A stretch of 64,000 nt of DNA, taken from assembly GCF_029894335.1 (NCBI RefSeq), contig NZ_JARXZC010000005.1, positions 1 to 64,000 on the forward strand, in the 5' to 3' direction. Below are positions 35,014-43,562 of the stretch, in pieces. The DNA comes from Kitasatospora sp. MAP5-34. Its GTDB lineage: Bacteria > Actinomycetota > Actinomycetes > Streptomycetales > Streptomycetaceae. The translations under genes were made by a program, and so were the position numbers. The notes under the pieces are model-generated. The model did not search any database. It saw only the letters and a program-made list of their open reading frames with translations, and was not told where the DNA came from. Position 1 is the first letter of the stretch. Every line of letters begins with the position of its first letter.

Positions 35014-36267
35014 GTGACCAGTACCGAACCCGAGCCACCCGCGCACGCCGCGAACACGCCCGCCCTGCGGCTGATGAACCTCGCCCTGCACGGGCTGTTC
35101 TTCGCGCTGCTGGCCGTCCTGGTGGCGCGCGGGCTGGCCGACGGCACGCTCGGCGCGGCCGGGCTGGTCACGGCCGGTGTGCTGGCCGGTGTGTACGCGG
35201 CGGGCGGGGTGGTGGAGCGGGTCCGGAGCACCCGGCTCCGGGCCGGGGTCTGGCTGGCCGCCGTGGTGCTGCTCTGGATCGGGCTGACGCTGTCCCACCC
35301 CGAGTACTGCTACCTGGCCTTCCCGCTGTACTTCGTCTGCCTGCACCTGATGCCCGTGCGCTGGGCCGTCCCGGCCGTCGTCGGGCTCACCGCCGTGGTG
35401 GTCGCCGCCCAGGCGGGCACCGACGGCGGGCTGACCACCCCCAAGGTGCTCGGCCCGGTCGTGGGCGCGGCCGTCGCGCTGCTCACCGCGTACGGGTACG
35501 CCGCGCTGTACCGGGAGAGCCGGGAGCGGCAGCGGCTGATCGACGACCTGGTCCGTACGCGGGACGCGCTCGCCGCCAGCCAGCGCGAGGCCGGGGTGCT
35601 CGCCGAGCGGCAGCGGCTGGCCCGGGAGATCCACGACACCCTGGCGCAGGGGCTGTCCAGCATCGTGCTGCTCGCCCGCTCGGCCGAATCCGCGCTGCCG
35701 GCCGATCCGGCGGCCGCGAGCGAGCGGATCCGCGAGGTCGGGCAGACCGCCTCGGCCAACCTGGCCGAGGCCCGCCGGTTCGTCCAGGCGCTCACCCCGC
35801 CGGCGCTGGACGACACCACGCTCACCGAGGCGCTGCGCCGCCTGGCGGCGGCCGCCGACGCCGTCTTCCTGCTCGACGGCGAGCCCTACCCGCTGCCGGT
35901 CGAGGCGGAGGTGGCGCTGCTGCGGCTGACCCAGGAGGCGTTGGCGAACGCCGTCCGGCACGCGCGGGCCCGGCGGATCGCGGTCAGCCTGACCTATCTC
36001 GACGACGAGGTGACCTTGGACGTGTTCGACGACGGCGTTGGTTTCGACCCGCTGTCCGCCCCCTCCGACAGTGATCGCCCGACCTTCGGACTGCACGGGA
36101 TGCGCGAGCGGATCGCCGCGCTCGGGGGCAGCCTCACCGTCGAGTCGGCGCCCGGTGAGGGCACGGCGGTGGCGGTCTCGCTGCCGCTGCGGGTGCCGAC
36201 CGGGGCCGGGGTCGGGGTCACAGTGGGAGCTGGAGCTGGAGCTGGAGCCGGGGCGGTGGCGCGGTGA
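35014..36267 (+). CDS. Two-component sensor histidine kinase (NarX/DesK type)
   Basis: 417 residues. Several N-terminal membrane helices (about 20-165) lie ahead of a HisKA_3 domain with phospho-acceptor His207 (REIHDTLAQG). An HATPase domain follows with N-box QEALANAVRHA, DDGVGFD and FGLHGMRERI. The C-terminal tail is a run of Gly-Ala pairs from repeated GGAGCT hexamers near 36227-36250. GTG 35014 starts it; the upstream ribosome site is weak. The stop overlaps the regulator start as GTGA. Confidence 0.92.
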   Translation: MTSTEPEPPAHAANTPALRLMNLALHGLFFALLAVLVARGLADGTLGAAGLVTAGVLAGVYAAGGVVERVRSTRLRAGVWLAAVVLLWIGLTLSHPEYCYLAFPLYFVCLHLMPVRWAVPAVVGLTAVVVAAQAGTDGGLTTPKVLGPVVGAAVALLTAYGYAALYRESRERQRLIDDLVRTRDALAASQREAGVLAERQRLAREIHDTLAQGLSSIVLLARSAESALPADPAAASERIREVGQTASANLAEARRFVQALTPPALDDTTLTEALRRLAAAADAVFLLDGEPYPLPVEAEVALLRLTQEALANAVRHARARRIAVSLTYLDDEVTLDVFDDGVGFDPLSAPSDSDRPTFGLHGMRERIAALGGSLTVESAPGEGTAVAVSLPLRVPTGAGVGVTVGAGAGAGAGAVAR

Positions 36268-36896
36268 TCCGGGTGCTGCTGGTGGACGACCACCCGGTGG
36301 TCCGGCGCGGGCTGCGCGCGATGGTGGACGACCTGCCCGAGCTGGAGGCCGTCGGCGAGGCGGCGGACGGCGCCGAGGCGCTGCGGGTGCTGGCCGAACT
36401 GCCGGTGAAGCCCGACGTGGTGCTGATGGACCTTCAGATGGGCACCGGCATGCACGGTGTCGAGGCCACCCGGCGGATCACCGCCCTGCCCGACCCGCCC
36501 GCCGTGCTGATCCTCACCACCTACTCCACCGACGCGGACATCCTCGCGGCCGTGGAGGCCGGCGCGACCGGGTACCTGCTCAAGGACGCCCCGCCGGAGG
36601 AGGTCGCCGTCGCCGTCCGGGCCGCCTCGCGCGGTGAGACCGTACTCGCGCCGCCCGTCGCGGCCCGCCTGCTCGGGCGGGTCCGGGCCGGCCGCCCGAC
36701 GCTCTCCCCGCGCGAGACGGAGATCCTCCAGTTGCTGGCGGAGGGCCTGGCGAACCGTCAGATCTCCAAGCGGCTCTTCATCAGCGAGGCCACCGTCAAG
36801 ACCCACCTGGTCCACATCTACGACAAGCTCGGCGTCGACAGCCGTACCGCCGCGATCGCCTCCGGGCTGACCAGCGGGATGATCAGACCGGCGTGA
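36264..36896 (+). CDS. NarL/LuxR-family response regulator
   Basis: 210 residues. Receiver domain with Asp8/Asp9, phosphoacceptor Asp56 (VVLMDLQMG) and Lys in YLLKDAPP. The LuxR helix-turn-helix (LSPRETEILQLLAEGLANRQ) occupies about 145-205. It is coupled to the kinase gene by a four-base overlap and probably activates the divergent ABC exporter. A terminator follows. Confidence 0.93.
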   Translation: MIRVLLVDDHPVVRRGLRAMVDDLPELEAVGEAADGAEALRVLAELPVKPDVVLMDLQMGTGMHGVEATRRITALPDPPAVLILTTYSTDADILAAVEAGATGYLLKDAPPEEVAVAVRAASRGETVLAPPVAARLLGRVRAGRPTLSPRETEILQLLAEGLANRQISKRLFISEATVKTHLVHIYDKLGVDSRTAAIASGLTSGMIRPA

Positions 36897-36926
36897 GTGT
36901 GCAGTTGTTCCAGGGGGATGCCGGTC

Positions 36927-36957
36927 GGGCCCGGTCGGCTGCTGCCGGACCGGGCCC
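36927..36957. terminator. Terminator between convergent regulator and secreted-protein genes
   Basis: GGGCCCGGTC (36927-36936) pairs with GACCGGGCCC (36948-36957), with extra GGC/GCC pairs in the loop. Confidence 0.7.
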
Positions 36958-36972
36958 GCCGTACGGCTCAGG

Positions 36973-37014
36973 CGTTGATCAGCTTGGACGTTGATCAGTT
37001 CAGGCGTTGATCAG
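36973..37014. repeat. Three copies of CGTTGATCAG at 16-base spacing
   Basis: The decamer occurs at 36973, 36989 and 37005, each containing TGATCA. The last copy runs into the stop codon of the secreted-protein gene, suggesting local duplication of its 3' end. Confidence 0.65.
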
Positions 37015-37955
37015 CCGTGGGTGACGCACTTGTTGGCGGCGTTGGACCACAGGCCCTGCAGGTCGAAGGTGCCGGTGGTCAGCTTGACGTAGGCGTCGAG
37101 CTGGACGCAGGCGTCGCCGATCTCGCCGCCGCCGCCGTTCCAGCCGATGCTGGGCCAGGTGTCGGTGACGGTCTCGGCGTACTCGTGGGTCTCGGTGGAC
37201 TCGATGCCGGAGAGCATCCGTCCGTCGGTGAAGGTGGTGCAGGCGCCGGCGCCGCTGTCCGGGATGTACGGCAGGTTGGTGTAGGCGAGCTTGCCGTAGG
37301 AGGCGGACGCGGTGAAGTCGTGCCAGGCGCAGAAGCCCGAGTTGGGGAAGCCGTCCGGGTGGGTGCCGGTGGGCGAGACGACCACGTACTGGGAGTTCAG
37401 GTTCGACGTCTGGGTGGTGTTGCCGAAGTGCCCGGCGGCGTTGGTGGCCTCGGTCGCGATGTCGGCGGCGGCCGCGTTGGTCGGGGCGGCGGTGGAGTTG
37501 TCGAACCAGACACCGGCCAGGGGGGTGCTGGTCGGGTGCTTGACGTGGATGCCCTTGGTGCCGCAGGTGACGGTGCCCTTGGCGACGCCCTCGCAGTACT
37601 GGCTGAGGATGGTGCCCCAGGTGTCCGCAGTGCCGTAGAGGCCCTTGAACATGCTCTGCATGTCGGCGGCCACCCCGGCGGGATCGGACGACCACTGCGA
37701 ACCCCAGAACACCAGGTAGACCTTGGGGGTGGGGGAGACCACGCCCTGGCTGGCGCTGGAGCCCACCCGGAGGGTGTTGGTGGAGGTCGCCGCAGGCTTC
37801 AACTGCCCGGCGTGGGCCATCGGCTTGGCACCGTAGTGGGCGGCGGCCGGTGCGGCCTGGGCCTGCGCGCCGGAGGCGAGCGAGGTGGTGGCGAACGCGG
37901 CCAGGGCCAGCGCCGTGAGGGTGTGGGCGGCGGCCTTGAGCGGGCGTATACGCAC
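37011..37955 (-). CDS. Secreted protein with HExxxE-type motif, putative metalloprotease-like
   Basis: 314 residues. The signal peptide (about 1-33) reads KAAAHTLTALALAAFATTSL and ends near AQA. The mature part includes PKVYLVFWGSQW and a HEYAETVTDTW motif (about 254-264) in which His, Glu and a second Glu/Asp resemble the zinc site of some zincin-like secreted proteins. Three further Cys could form disulfides. The family is common in streptomycetes without a known substrate. ATG 37955 has GAGGAAAT upstream on its strand. It lies near peptide-use genes but no operator motif precedes it. Confidence 0.75.
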   Translation of the reverse strand: MRIRPLKAAAHTLTALALAAFATTSLASGAQAQAAPAAAHYGAKPMAHAGQLKPAATSTNTLRVGSSASQGVVSPTPKVYLVFWGSQWSSDPAGVAADMQSMFKGLYGTADTWGTILSQYCEGVAKGTVTCGTKGIHVKHPTSTPLAGVWFDNSTAAPTNAAAADIATEATNAAGHFGNTTQTSNLNSQYVVVSPTGTHPDGFPNSGFCAWHDFTASASYGKLAYTNLPYIPDSGAGACTTFTDGRMLSGIESTETHEYAETVTDTWPSIGWNGGGGEIGDACVQLDAYVKLTTGTFDLQGLWSNAANKCVTHG

Positions 37956-38198
37956 GATTTCCTCCCGAGTGAGGGTGTGGGGGTGAACTGCGTGCAGTGA
38001 AACGCGAGTTACCCAATCAGCTCGGGAGGGGGGCGTCTACGGTCCGGTCGTCGTGAATCGAAGATTTTGCTGTGTCTATGCCAAATCCGCGAAGAATCGG
38101 CGGTTTTGACCTCGTCTCGGGCTTCTGCTCGGGTCTCGCGGGGGCCCGCCGTTAGGCTGGGCGGGCCGTTCGGTGAAGTGAGTGGAAAGGGAGTGCGC

Positions 38199-39227
38199 AT
38201 GACCGTCGATCTCGCCCAACTGGCAGTGCCGGTGGTGGCTGCACCGATGGCGGGTGGGTCCTCCACCCCGCAGCTGGCGGCGGCGGTGAACAGCGCGGGC
38301 GGGCTCGGGTTCCTGGCCGCCGGGTACCGCTCGGCCGCTGCGACGGCCGAACAGATCGCCGTGCTGCGCAGCCTGACGGACCGGCCGTTCGGGGTGAACC
38401 TCTTCGTCCCGGCCGCCCCCGCCGACCCGGCGGCGGTGTCCGCCTACCGGGCCCGGCTGCTCCCGGAGGCGGAGCGCCGGGGCGTCGAGCTGCCGGTCAG
38501 CGTCGCGCCGGACCGCGACGACTGGGACGCCAAGATCGCCGCCCTGCTGGCCGACCCCGTTCCGGTGGTCTCGTACACCTTCGGCCTGCCCTCGCCCGCC
38601 GAGGCCGCCGCGTTGCGCGCTGCGGGCAGCACCCAGATCGGTACGGTGACCAGCGCCGCCGAGGCGCTGGCGGCGGTCGCGGCCGGGATGGACGCGCTCT
38701 GCGTCCAGGGGCCGGAGGCGGGCGGTCACCGCGCCACCCACCGGGCCGACGCCACCCCCGGCAGTACGCCGCTGCTCGGCCTGCTCACCGAGATCCGCCG
38801 CGTCACGGACCTGCCGCTGATCGCCGCCGGCGGGCTCGGCGACGGCCCGGCCATCGCCGCCGCGCTGCGCGCGGGGGCCGTCGCCGTGCAGCTCGGCACC
38901 GCCTACCTGCGCTCCGACGAGTCCGGCGCCTCGCCCACCCACCAGGCCGCCCTGGTGGACGGCCGGTTCACCGAGACGGTGGTCACCAAGGTCTTCACCG
39001 GCCGCCCGGCGCGTGGCCTGCGCAACGCCTTCATCGACCGCTACCAGCCGTACGCCCCGACCGCCTACCCCGAGGTCCATCACCTCACCCAGCCGCTGCG
39101 CGCCGCCGCCGCCAAACGCGCCGACACCGACGCCATGCACCTCTGGGCCGGCACCGCCCACCCCCTCACCCGCACCGGCCCGGCAGCGGACATCACCCGC
39201 GCCCTCTGGCGGGAGGCCCGGGTCTGA
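38199..39227 (+). CDS. Nitronate monooxygenase (2-nitropropane dioxygenase family)
   Basis: 342 residues. FMN-binding TIM barrel with PVVAAPMAGGSS at the N terminus, CVQGPEAGGHRATH carrying the catalytic-type His (about 180), and PLIAAGGLGDGPAIAAALRAGAVAVQLGTAYL for phosphate binding. The enzyme oxidises toxic nitronates such as propionate-3-nitronate. ATG 38199 follows GGAAAGGGAG; the in-frame upstream ATG at 38067 is not supported. It has no operon partner. Confidence 0.9.
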   Translation: MTVDLAQLAVPVVAAPMAGGSSTPQLAAAVNSAGGLGFLAAGYRSAAATAEQIAVLRSLTDRPFGVNLFVPAAPADPAAVSAYRARLLPEAERRGVELPVSVAPDRDDWDAKIAALLADPVPVVSYTFGLPSPAEAAALRAAGSTQIGTVTSAAEALAAVAAGMDALCVQGPEAGGHRATHRADATPGSTPLLGLLTEIRRVTDLPLIAAGGLGDGPAIAAALRAGAVAVQLGTAYLRSDESGASPTHQAALVDGRFTETVVTKVFTGRPARGLRNAFIDRYQPYAPTAYPEVHHLTQPLRAAAAKRADTDAMHLWAGTAHPLTRTGPAADITRALWREARV

Positions 39228-39323
39228 CCGAGGGCGCGCGAAGCCGCCGCTTCCGTCCCCCGTGGGAGTGGATACGGCGGGAACCAGCCGCTACGGTATA
39301 AGGGACAACTTAATGTGGCGGGC

Positions 39324-39695
39324 ATGTGGGAGATCACACTGCTGGCGCCGGTGGAGGAGTGGTACTTGCGGATCTGCGAGGAGGATCCCAAGACCGCCAA
39401 CGGCATTCTTGAAGCGTTGGACCTGCTCGCGGAGGAAGGTCCGACGTTGGGCCGTCCTACCGTCGACCGGATCCACCGAAGCCGACTGCACAACCTGAAG
39501 GAACTGCGACCAGGTTCCGGAGGGGGTACTGAGGTGCGGCTGCTTTTCGTCTTCGACGCGGAGCGTGAGGCGATCGTCCTGGTGGCCGGTGACAAGTCCG
39601 GGCGTTGGTCGCAGTGGTACGAGGAGTCCATCCCTCTGGCGGAGGCGCGTTTCGCGGACTACGTCGAGGAGCAGCGGAAGGGGCATGGCGCATGA
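39324..39695 (+). CDS. RelE/HigB-like toxin of a type II toxin-antitoxin pair
   Basis: 123 residues from ATG 39324, or 126 from GTG 39315. The short alpha/beta protein has LGRPTVDRIHRSRLHNLKEL and VRLLFVFDAEREAIVLVAGD, the pattern of phage Gp49/HigB-type mRNA interferases. Its stop overlaps the ATG of an XRE-type gene (ATGA). Toxin-first order is the higBA arrangement. GC is lower than in neighbouring genes. It likely cleaves mRNA when free of antitoxin. Confidence 0.8.
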   Translation: MWEITLLAPVEEWYLRICEEDPKTANGILEALDLLAEEGPTLGRPTVDRIHRSRLHNLKELRPGSGGGTEVRLLFVFDAEREAIVLVAGDKSGRWSQWYEESIPLAEARFADYVEEQRKGHGA

Positions 39696-40021
39696 AGGGA
39701 CGGAGCTGGACCGAGGTGCGGGCGGAGGCGATGAGGCGCTTCCCGGCGCTGGCCACGCCCGAGGCCGAGGCTGACCGCGCTCGAATTCGCCAGGAGACCC
39801 TGGCCCGTATCCGGGGCCACGAGCTGGCCGAGCTGCGGCGGGTAGCCGGACTGACGCAGCGTGAGGTGGCCGAGCTGCTCGGGGTCAGCCAGGCGCGGGT
39901 GTCGCAGATCGAGCACGGTCAGGTGGACAGCCTCGACAATCTGCGGGCGTATGCCGCCGCGATCGGCGGCGAGGTCGATGTGACGGTCCGGCGCGGCGAT
40001 CGGACGATCAAGGTCGCCTGA
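39692..40021 (+). CDS. XRE-family antitoxin (HigA-like)
   Basis: 109 residues. A helix-turn-helix (about 48-105: ELRRVAGLTQREVAELLGVS then QARVSQIEHG) preceded by a basic N-terminal segment that may contact the toxin. It starts inside the toxin stop codon. It should neutralise the toxin and repress the operon; a TATAAG element (39297-39302) lies just ahead of the pair. Confidence 0.83.
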   Translation: MKGRSWTEVRAEAMRRFPALATPEAEADRARIRQETLARIRGHELAELRRVAGLTQREVAELLGVSQARVSQIEHGQVDSLDNLRAYAAAIGGEVDVTVRRGDRTIKVA

Positions 40022-40044
40022 GGGTGGGCCCTGAGGGCCCACCC
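40022..40044. terminator. Perfect bidirectional terminator
   Basis: GGGTGGGCCC and GGGCCCACCC pair perfectly around TGA, directly after the antitoxin stop and downstream of the convergent aminopeptidase gene. Confidence 0.85.
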
Positions 40045-40056
40045 CCCAGGGACGGT

Positions 40057-41523
40057 TCAGCCGAGCAGGGTGCCCATCCACTCCTCGATCGCGGCGACGC
40101 TGCGCGGCAGGGCGCCGGACATCAGGCGGGCGCCGTCGGCGGTGATCACCAGGTCGTCCTCGACGCGGACGCCGAGGCCGCGCAGTTCGAGGGGCAGGGT
40201 CTCGTCGTCGGGCTGGAGGTAGAGGCCGGGTTCGACGGTGAGGACCTGGCCCTCCTCCAGGACGCCGTCCAGGTAGGTCTCGGCGCGGGCCTTCGCGCAG
40301 TCGTGGACGTCGAGGCCGAGCATGTGGCCGGTGCTGCAGAGGGTGTAGCGGCGGAACAGGCCGCTGTCCTGGTGCAGCGCCTCCTCGGCGGAGATCCTGA
40401 GCACGCCCCAGTCGGCCAGCCCCCCGGCGATCACCCGCATCGCGGCGCGGTGGAAGTCGCGGAAGCTGGCGCCTGGCCGCAGGGTGGCGATGCCCGCGTC
40501 CTGGGCGGCCAGCACCAGCTCGTACACCTGGCGCTGGACGGGGGAGAAGGTGCCGCCGAGCGGCAGGGTGCGGGTGATGTCGGCGGTGTAGAGGGTGTCG
40601 GTCTCGACGCCGGCGTCGAGCAGCAGCAGCTTGGACGGGTCGAGCGCGCCGTCGTTGCGGATCCAGTGCAGGACGCAGGCGTGCGCGCCGGAGGCGACGA
40701 TGGTCTCGTAGCCGGTGCCGTTGCCCTCGGCGCGGGCGCGCTGGTTGAAGGTGCCCTCCAGCCAGCGTTCGCCGCGTGCGTGGCGCAGAGCGGTGGGCAG
40801 CGCGCGGACCACGTCGGCGAAGCCGGCCACGGTGAGGTCGACCGAGTGCTGCAACTGCTCGATCTCCCAGGCGTCCTTGACCAGGCGCAGTTCGGCGAGG
40901 ACGGCGGCGAGCCGGGTGTCGCGGTCCGTGTCCTCGGCGCGGGGGCGTCCGGTGGCGGCGTCGAGGACGGGGTCGACGCCGGTCAGGACGCGGGTGGCGG
41001 GCTGATGGCCCGTCAGGAGCTTCTCCAGGTCGTCCAGGTGCTCGGTGCGCAGGCCCGTCAGCTGCGCGGCCTCGCCGAGGTCGGCCCGGCGGCCGACCCA
41101 GAACTCGCCGTAGCGGCGGTCGCGGTAGAACTCGGAGCCGTACGGACTGCCGCCGCCGCGCGGTGAACGCGGGCGGAGGTAGAGGACGGGCTCGCCGCTG
41201 GGCTCGACCACCAGGACGTGCCCCACCTGCTCCTCGCCGGTCAGCCCGGTGAGCCAGGCGTACGCGCTGTGCGGGCGGAAGCGGTAGTCGCAGTCGTTGC
41301 TGCGCACCTTCAACTGCCCTGCGGGGACTATCAGTCGCTCGCCGGGGAAGGCGGCGGCGAGCCTGGCGCGCCGGGCCGGCATCACCTCGTACCCCGCGAC
41401 CCGGTCGTCCGCCGGGAGCGGGGTGGCGGCCCAGCGGGTGCCCATGAAGGCGTCGAGTGCGGGGGAGACCGGCAGGTCGTGACTGCCGATGTTGAGGGCG
41501 GGGATCTTGGGGGCGGTGGTCAC
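40057..41523 (-). CDS. pepP: Xaa-Pro aminopeptidase (M24B)
   Basis: 488 residues. An N-terminal AMP_N-type domain (SNDCDYRFRPHSAYAWLTGL) precedes the pita-bread metallopeptidase domain. Metal ligands are seen in LLLDAGVETDTLYTADITRT, GHMLGLDVHD, VEPGLYL and GVRVEDDLVI. It removes the first residue ahead of proline, as needed for collagen peptides. GTG 41523 follows GAGGAG; GTG 41589 with AAGGAG is an equally good start (510 residues). It is cytoplasmic by lack of signal peptide. It is divergent from the peptide importer and shares operator site D with it. Confidence 0.93.
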   Translation of the reverse strand: MTTAPKIPALNIGSHDLPVSPALDAFMGTRWAATPLPADDRVAGYEVMPARRARLAAAFPGERLIVPAGQLKVRSNDCDYRFRPHSAYAWLTGLTGEEQVGHVLVVEPSGEPVLYLRPRSPRGGGSPYGSEFYRDRRYGEFWVGRRADLGEAAQLTGLRTEHLDDLEKLLTGHQPATRVLTGVDPVLDAATGRPRAEDTDRDTRLAAVLAELRLVKDAWEIEQLQHSVDLTVAGFADVVRALPTALRHARGERWLEGTFNQRARAEGNGTGYETIVASGAHACVLHWIRNDGALDPSKLLLLDAGVETDTLYTADITRTLPLGGTFSPVQRQVYELVLAAQDAGIATLRPGASFRDFHRAAMRVIAGGLADWGVLRISAEEALHQDSGLFRRYTLCSTGHMLGLDVHDCAKARAETYLDGVLEEGQVLTVEPGLYLQPDDETLPLELRGLGVRVEDDLVITADGARLMSGALPRSVAAIEEWMGTLLG

Positions 41524-41660
41524 TGCTGCGGCTCCTCTGCCGTCGTGGCGGGTGGGCGGAATGTCCAGCTCGGCCGGGCTGAGCTGCACCGATACTCCTT
41601 GCAGTGGAAGCGAGTTGACGTAGTGCCCGGACACAGCTCGGTAACGGACCGCCCCATCTC

Positions 41661-41689
41661 TTGCCAGTGCAATTTCACATTACTATGTT
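41661..41689 (+). promoter_or_regulatory. Promoter with operator site D between pepP and the importer
   Basis: TTGCCA (41661-41666), 17 bases and TATGTT (41684-41689) point to the importer genes. GTGCAATTTCAC (41667-41678) begins at the edge of the -35 box and matches the shared motif at 10 of 12 positions of consensus. Confidence 0.6.
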
Positions 41690-41806
41690 ACGGGTCACAC
41701 CCCAGCAGCGGCCAGACCCCATGTCGCCGCTCCCGAGGTGGACCCCGGATCAGCCCCGGGGTCCGAAACAAGGCCATAACTATGGCCCCCCACTGCGGAG
41801 TTGCAC

Positions 41807-43546
41807 ATGACCAGGCGTACCCACACCGCCCTCGCGGCGGCGATCGCGGCAGCACTCACCCTCGGCCTCGGGGCGTGTTCCAGCAACACGAGCAGCGACC
41901 CCGGTGCCGGCGACGGCAAGGGCATCACCACCGAGGGCAACGGGATCATCGGCGGTACGCCGGTCAAGGGCGGCACCCTCAACATCCTTTCCAACCAGGA
42001 CTTCTCGCAGCTGGACCCGACCCGCAACTGGGTCGAGCCGGAGATGGACTTCGGCCTGCGGACCCTCTACCGCACGCTGACCACCTTCAAGGCCGCCCCT
42101 GGCGCCGAGGGCCTGCAGATCGTGCCGGACCTGGCCACCGACCTCGGCACCCCGAGCGACAACGCGAAGACCTGGACCTTCCACCTGAAGGACGGCCTCA
42201 AGTACGAGGACGGCTCGCCGATCGTCGCCGACGACATCAAGTACAACGTCGAGCGCTCCTTCTCGCCCGAGCTGCCGGGTGGCCCGGACTACGCCAAGCA
42301 GTACCTCAACGCCCCGAAGGGCTACGCCGGCCCGCTGAAGGGCGAGCGGCTGGGCAAGGAGGCCATCGAGGTCCCGGACGCCAAGACGATCATCTTCCAT
42401 CTCAAGCGCCCGGTGGCCGAGTTCGGCTACACCGTCACCCTGCCGACCTTCGCGCCCGTCCCGATCGCGAAGGAGACCGGCGCCAACTACAGCAACCATC
42501 CGTTCTCCTCCGGCCCGTACAAGATCGAGTCGTACGACCGGGGCAAGCGCCTGGTGCTGGTCCGCAACACCAACTGGGACCCGAGCACGGACACCGTCCG
42601 CAAGGCGTACCCGGACAAGATCGTGGTGGACCAGACCCTCGACCGGGCGGGCATCGCCGACCGCCTGGTGGCCGACCAGACCGCTGACCAGAGTGCCATC
42701 GCCTACACCGAGTTGCTGCCGGCCAAGGTCTCCGACGTGATCACCAATCCATCGGTCAAGGCGCGCCTGGTGAGCCAGAGTGAGGGCTGCACCGCATTCC
42801 TGGAGATGAACACCAGCAAGGCGCCGTTCGACAACCCCAAGCTGCGTCTGGCGATGCAGTACGCAGTGGACAAGGAGCAGTTCCAGTCCGCCGTCGGTGG
42901 TCCGGCGCTCAGTGACATCGCCACCGACAACCTGCCCCCGGCGCTGACCGACGGCACCCCGGTCGACCACTTCAAGATCCCGGCCGCCGGTGATACGGAC
43001 AAGGCCAAGCAGCTGATGGCCGAGGCAGGTTACCCGAACGGCTTCTCCACCGAGATCACCGTGGCCAGCGCCAACAGGCAGCAGGCGGAGGCGATCCAGG
43101 CGGGGCTGAAGCGGGTCAACGTCAACGTCGTGATCGACCCGATCGACGCCAGCGCGGTCAACTCCGTGCAGGGCGACAAGAACAAGCAGACCGGCCTGGG
43201 CATCGCGGGCTGGTGCCCCGACTACCCGTCGGCCGCCACCTTCCTGCCCATGATCTACGACGGCCGGACGGTCACCGACACCGGGAACCAGGGTGACAAG
43301 ACCCGCTTCAACGACCCTGCCGTCAACGCGGAGTTCGACCGGATCGCGGGGCTGACGGACGTCAAGGCCGCCAACGACGCCTACCTCGCGCTGGACGGCA
43401 AGATCATGGACGAGTCGCCGGCCGTGCCGCTGAGCTGGCAGAAGAAGCCGCTGCTGGTCGGCTCCAACATCGCCGGGGCGTTCGCCAACTCGGTCTGGTC
43501 CGGTCAGCTCGACTACGCCGTCATCGGCCTCAAGTCCGTCAAGTAG
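41807..43546 (+). CDS. Peptide ABC transporter solute-binding lipoprotein (family 5)
   Basis: 579 residues. Lipoprotein signal (ALAAAIAAALTLGLGAC, Cys24). The SBP_bac_5 fold includes FHLKDGLKYEDGSPIVADDI and NHPFSSGPYKIESYD. It captures oligopeptides outside the cell for the permeases encoded next. ATG 41807 follows GGAG. The gene shares a control region and operator with pepP, so the cargo is probably proline- or hydroxyproline-rich peptide. It leads a five-gene operon. Confidence 0.92.
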   Translation: MTRRTHTALAAAIAAALTLGLGACSSNTSSDPGAGDGKGITTEGNGIIGGTPVKGGTLNILSNQDFSQLDPTRNWVEPEMDFGLRTLYRTLTTFKAAPGAEGLQIVPDLATDLGTPSDNAKTWTFHLKDGLKYEDGSPIVADDIKYNVERSFSPELPGGPDYAKQYLNAPKGYAGPLKGERLGKEAIEVPDAKTIIFHLKRPVAEFGYTVTLPTFAPVPIAKETGANYSNHPFSSGPYKIESYDRGKRLVLVRNTNWDPSTDTVRKAYPDKIVVDQTLDRAGIADRLVADQTADQSAIAYTELLPAKVSDVITNPSVKARLVSQSEGCTAFLEMNTSKAPFDNPKLRLAMQYAVDKEQFQSAVGGPALSDIATDNLPPALTDGTPVDHFKIPAAGDTDKAKQLMAEAGYPNGFSTEITVASANRQQAEAIQAGLKRVNVNVVIDPIDASAVNSVQGDKNKQTGLGIAGWCPDYPSAATFLPMIYDGRTVTDTGNQGDKTRFNDPAVNAEFDRIAGLTDVKAANDAYLALDGKIMDESPAVPLSWQKKPLLVGSNIAGAFANSVWSGQLDYAVIGLKSVK

Positions 43547-43562
43547 AGCGGGAGTTCACACT

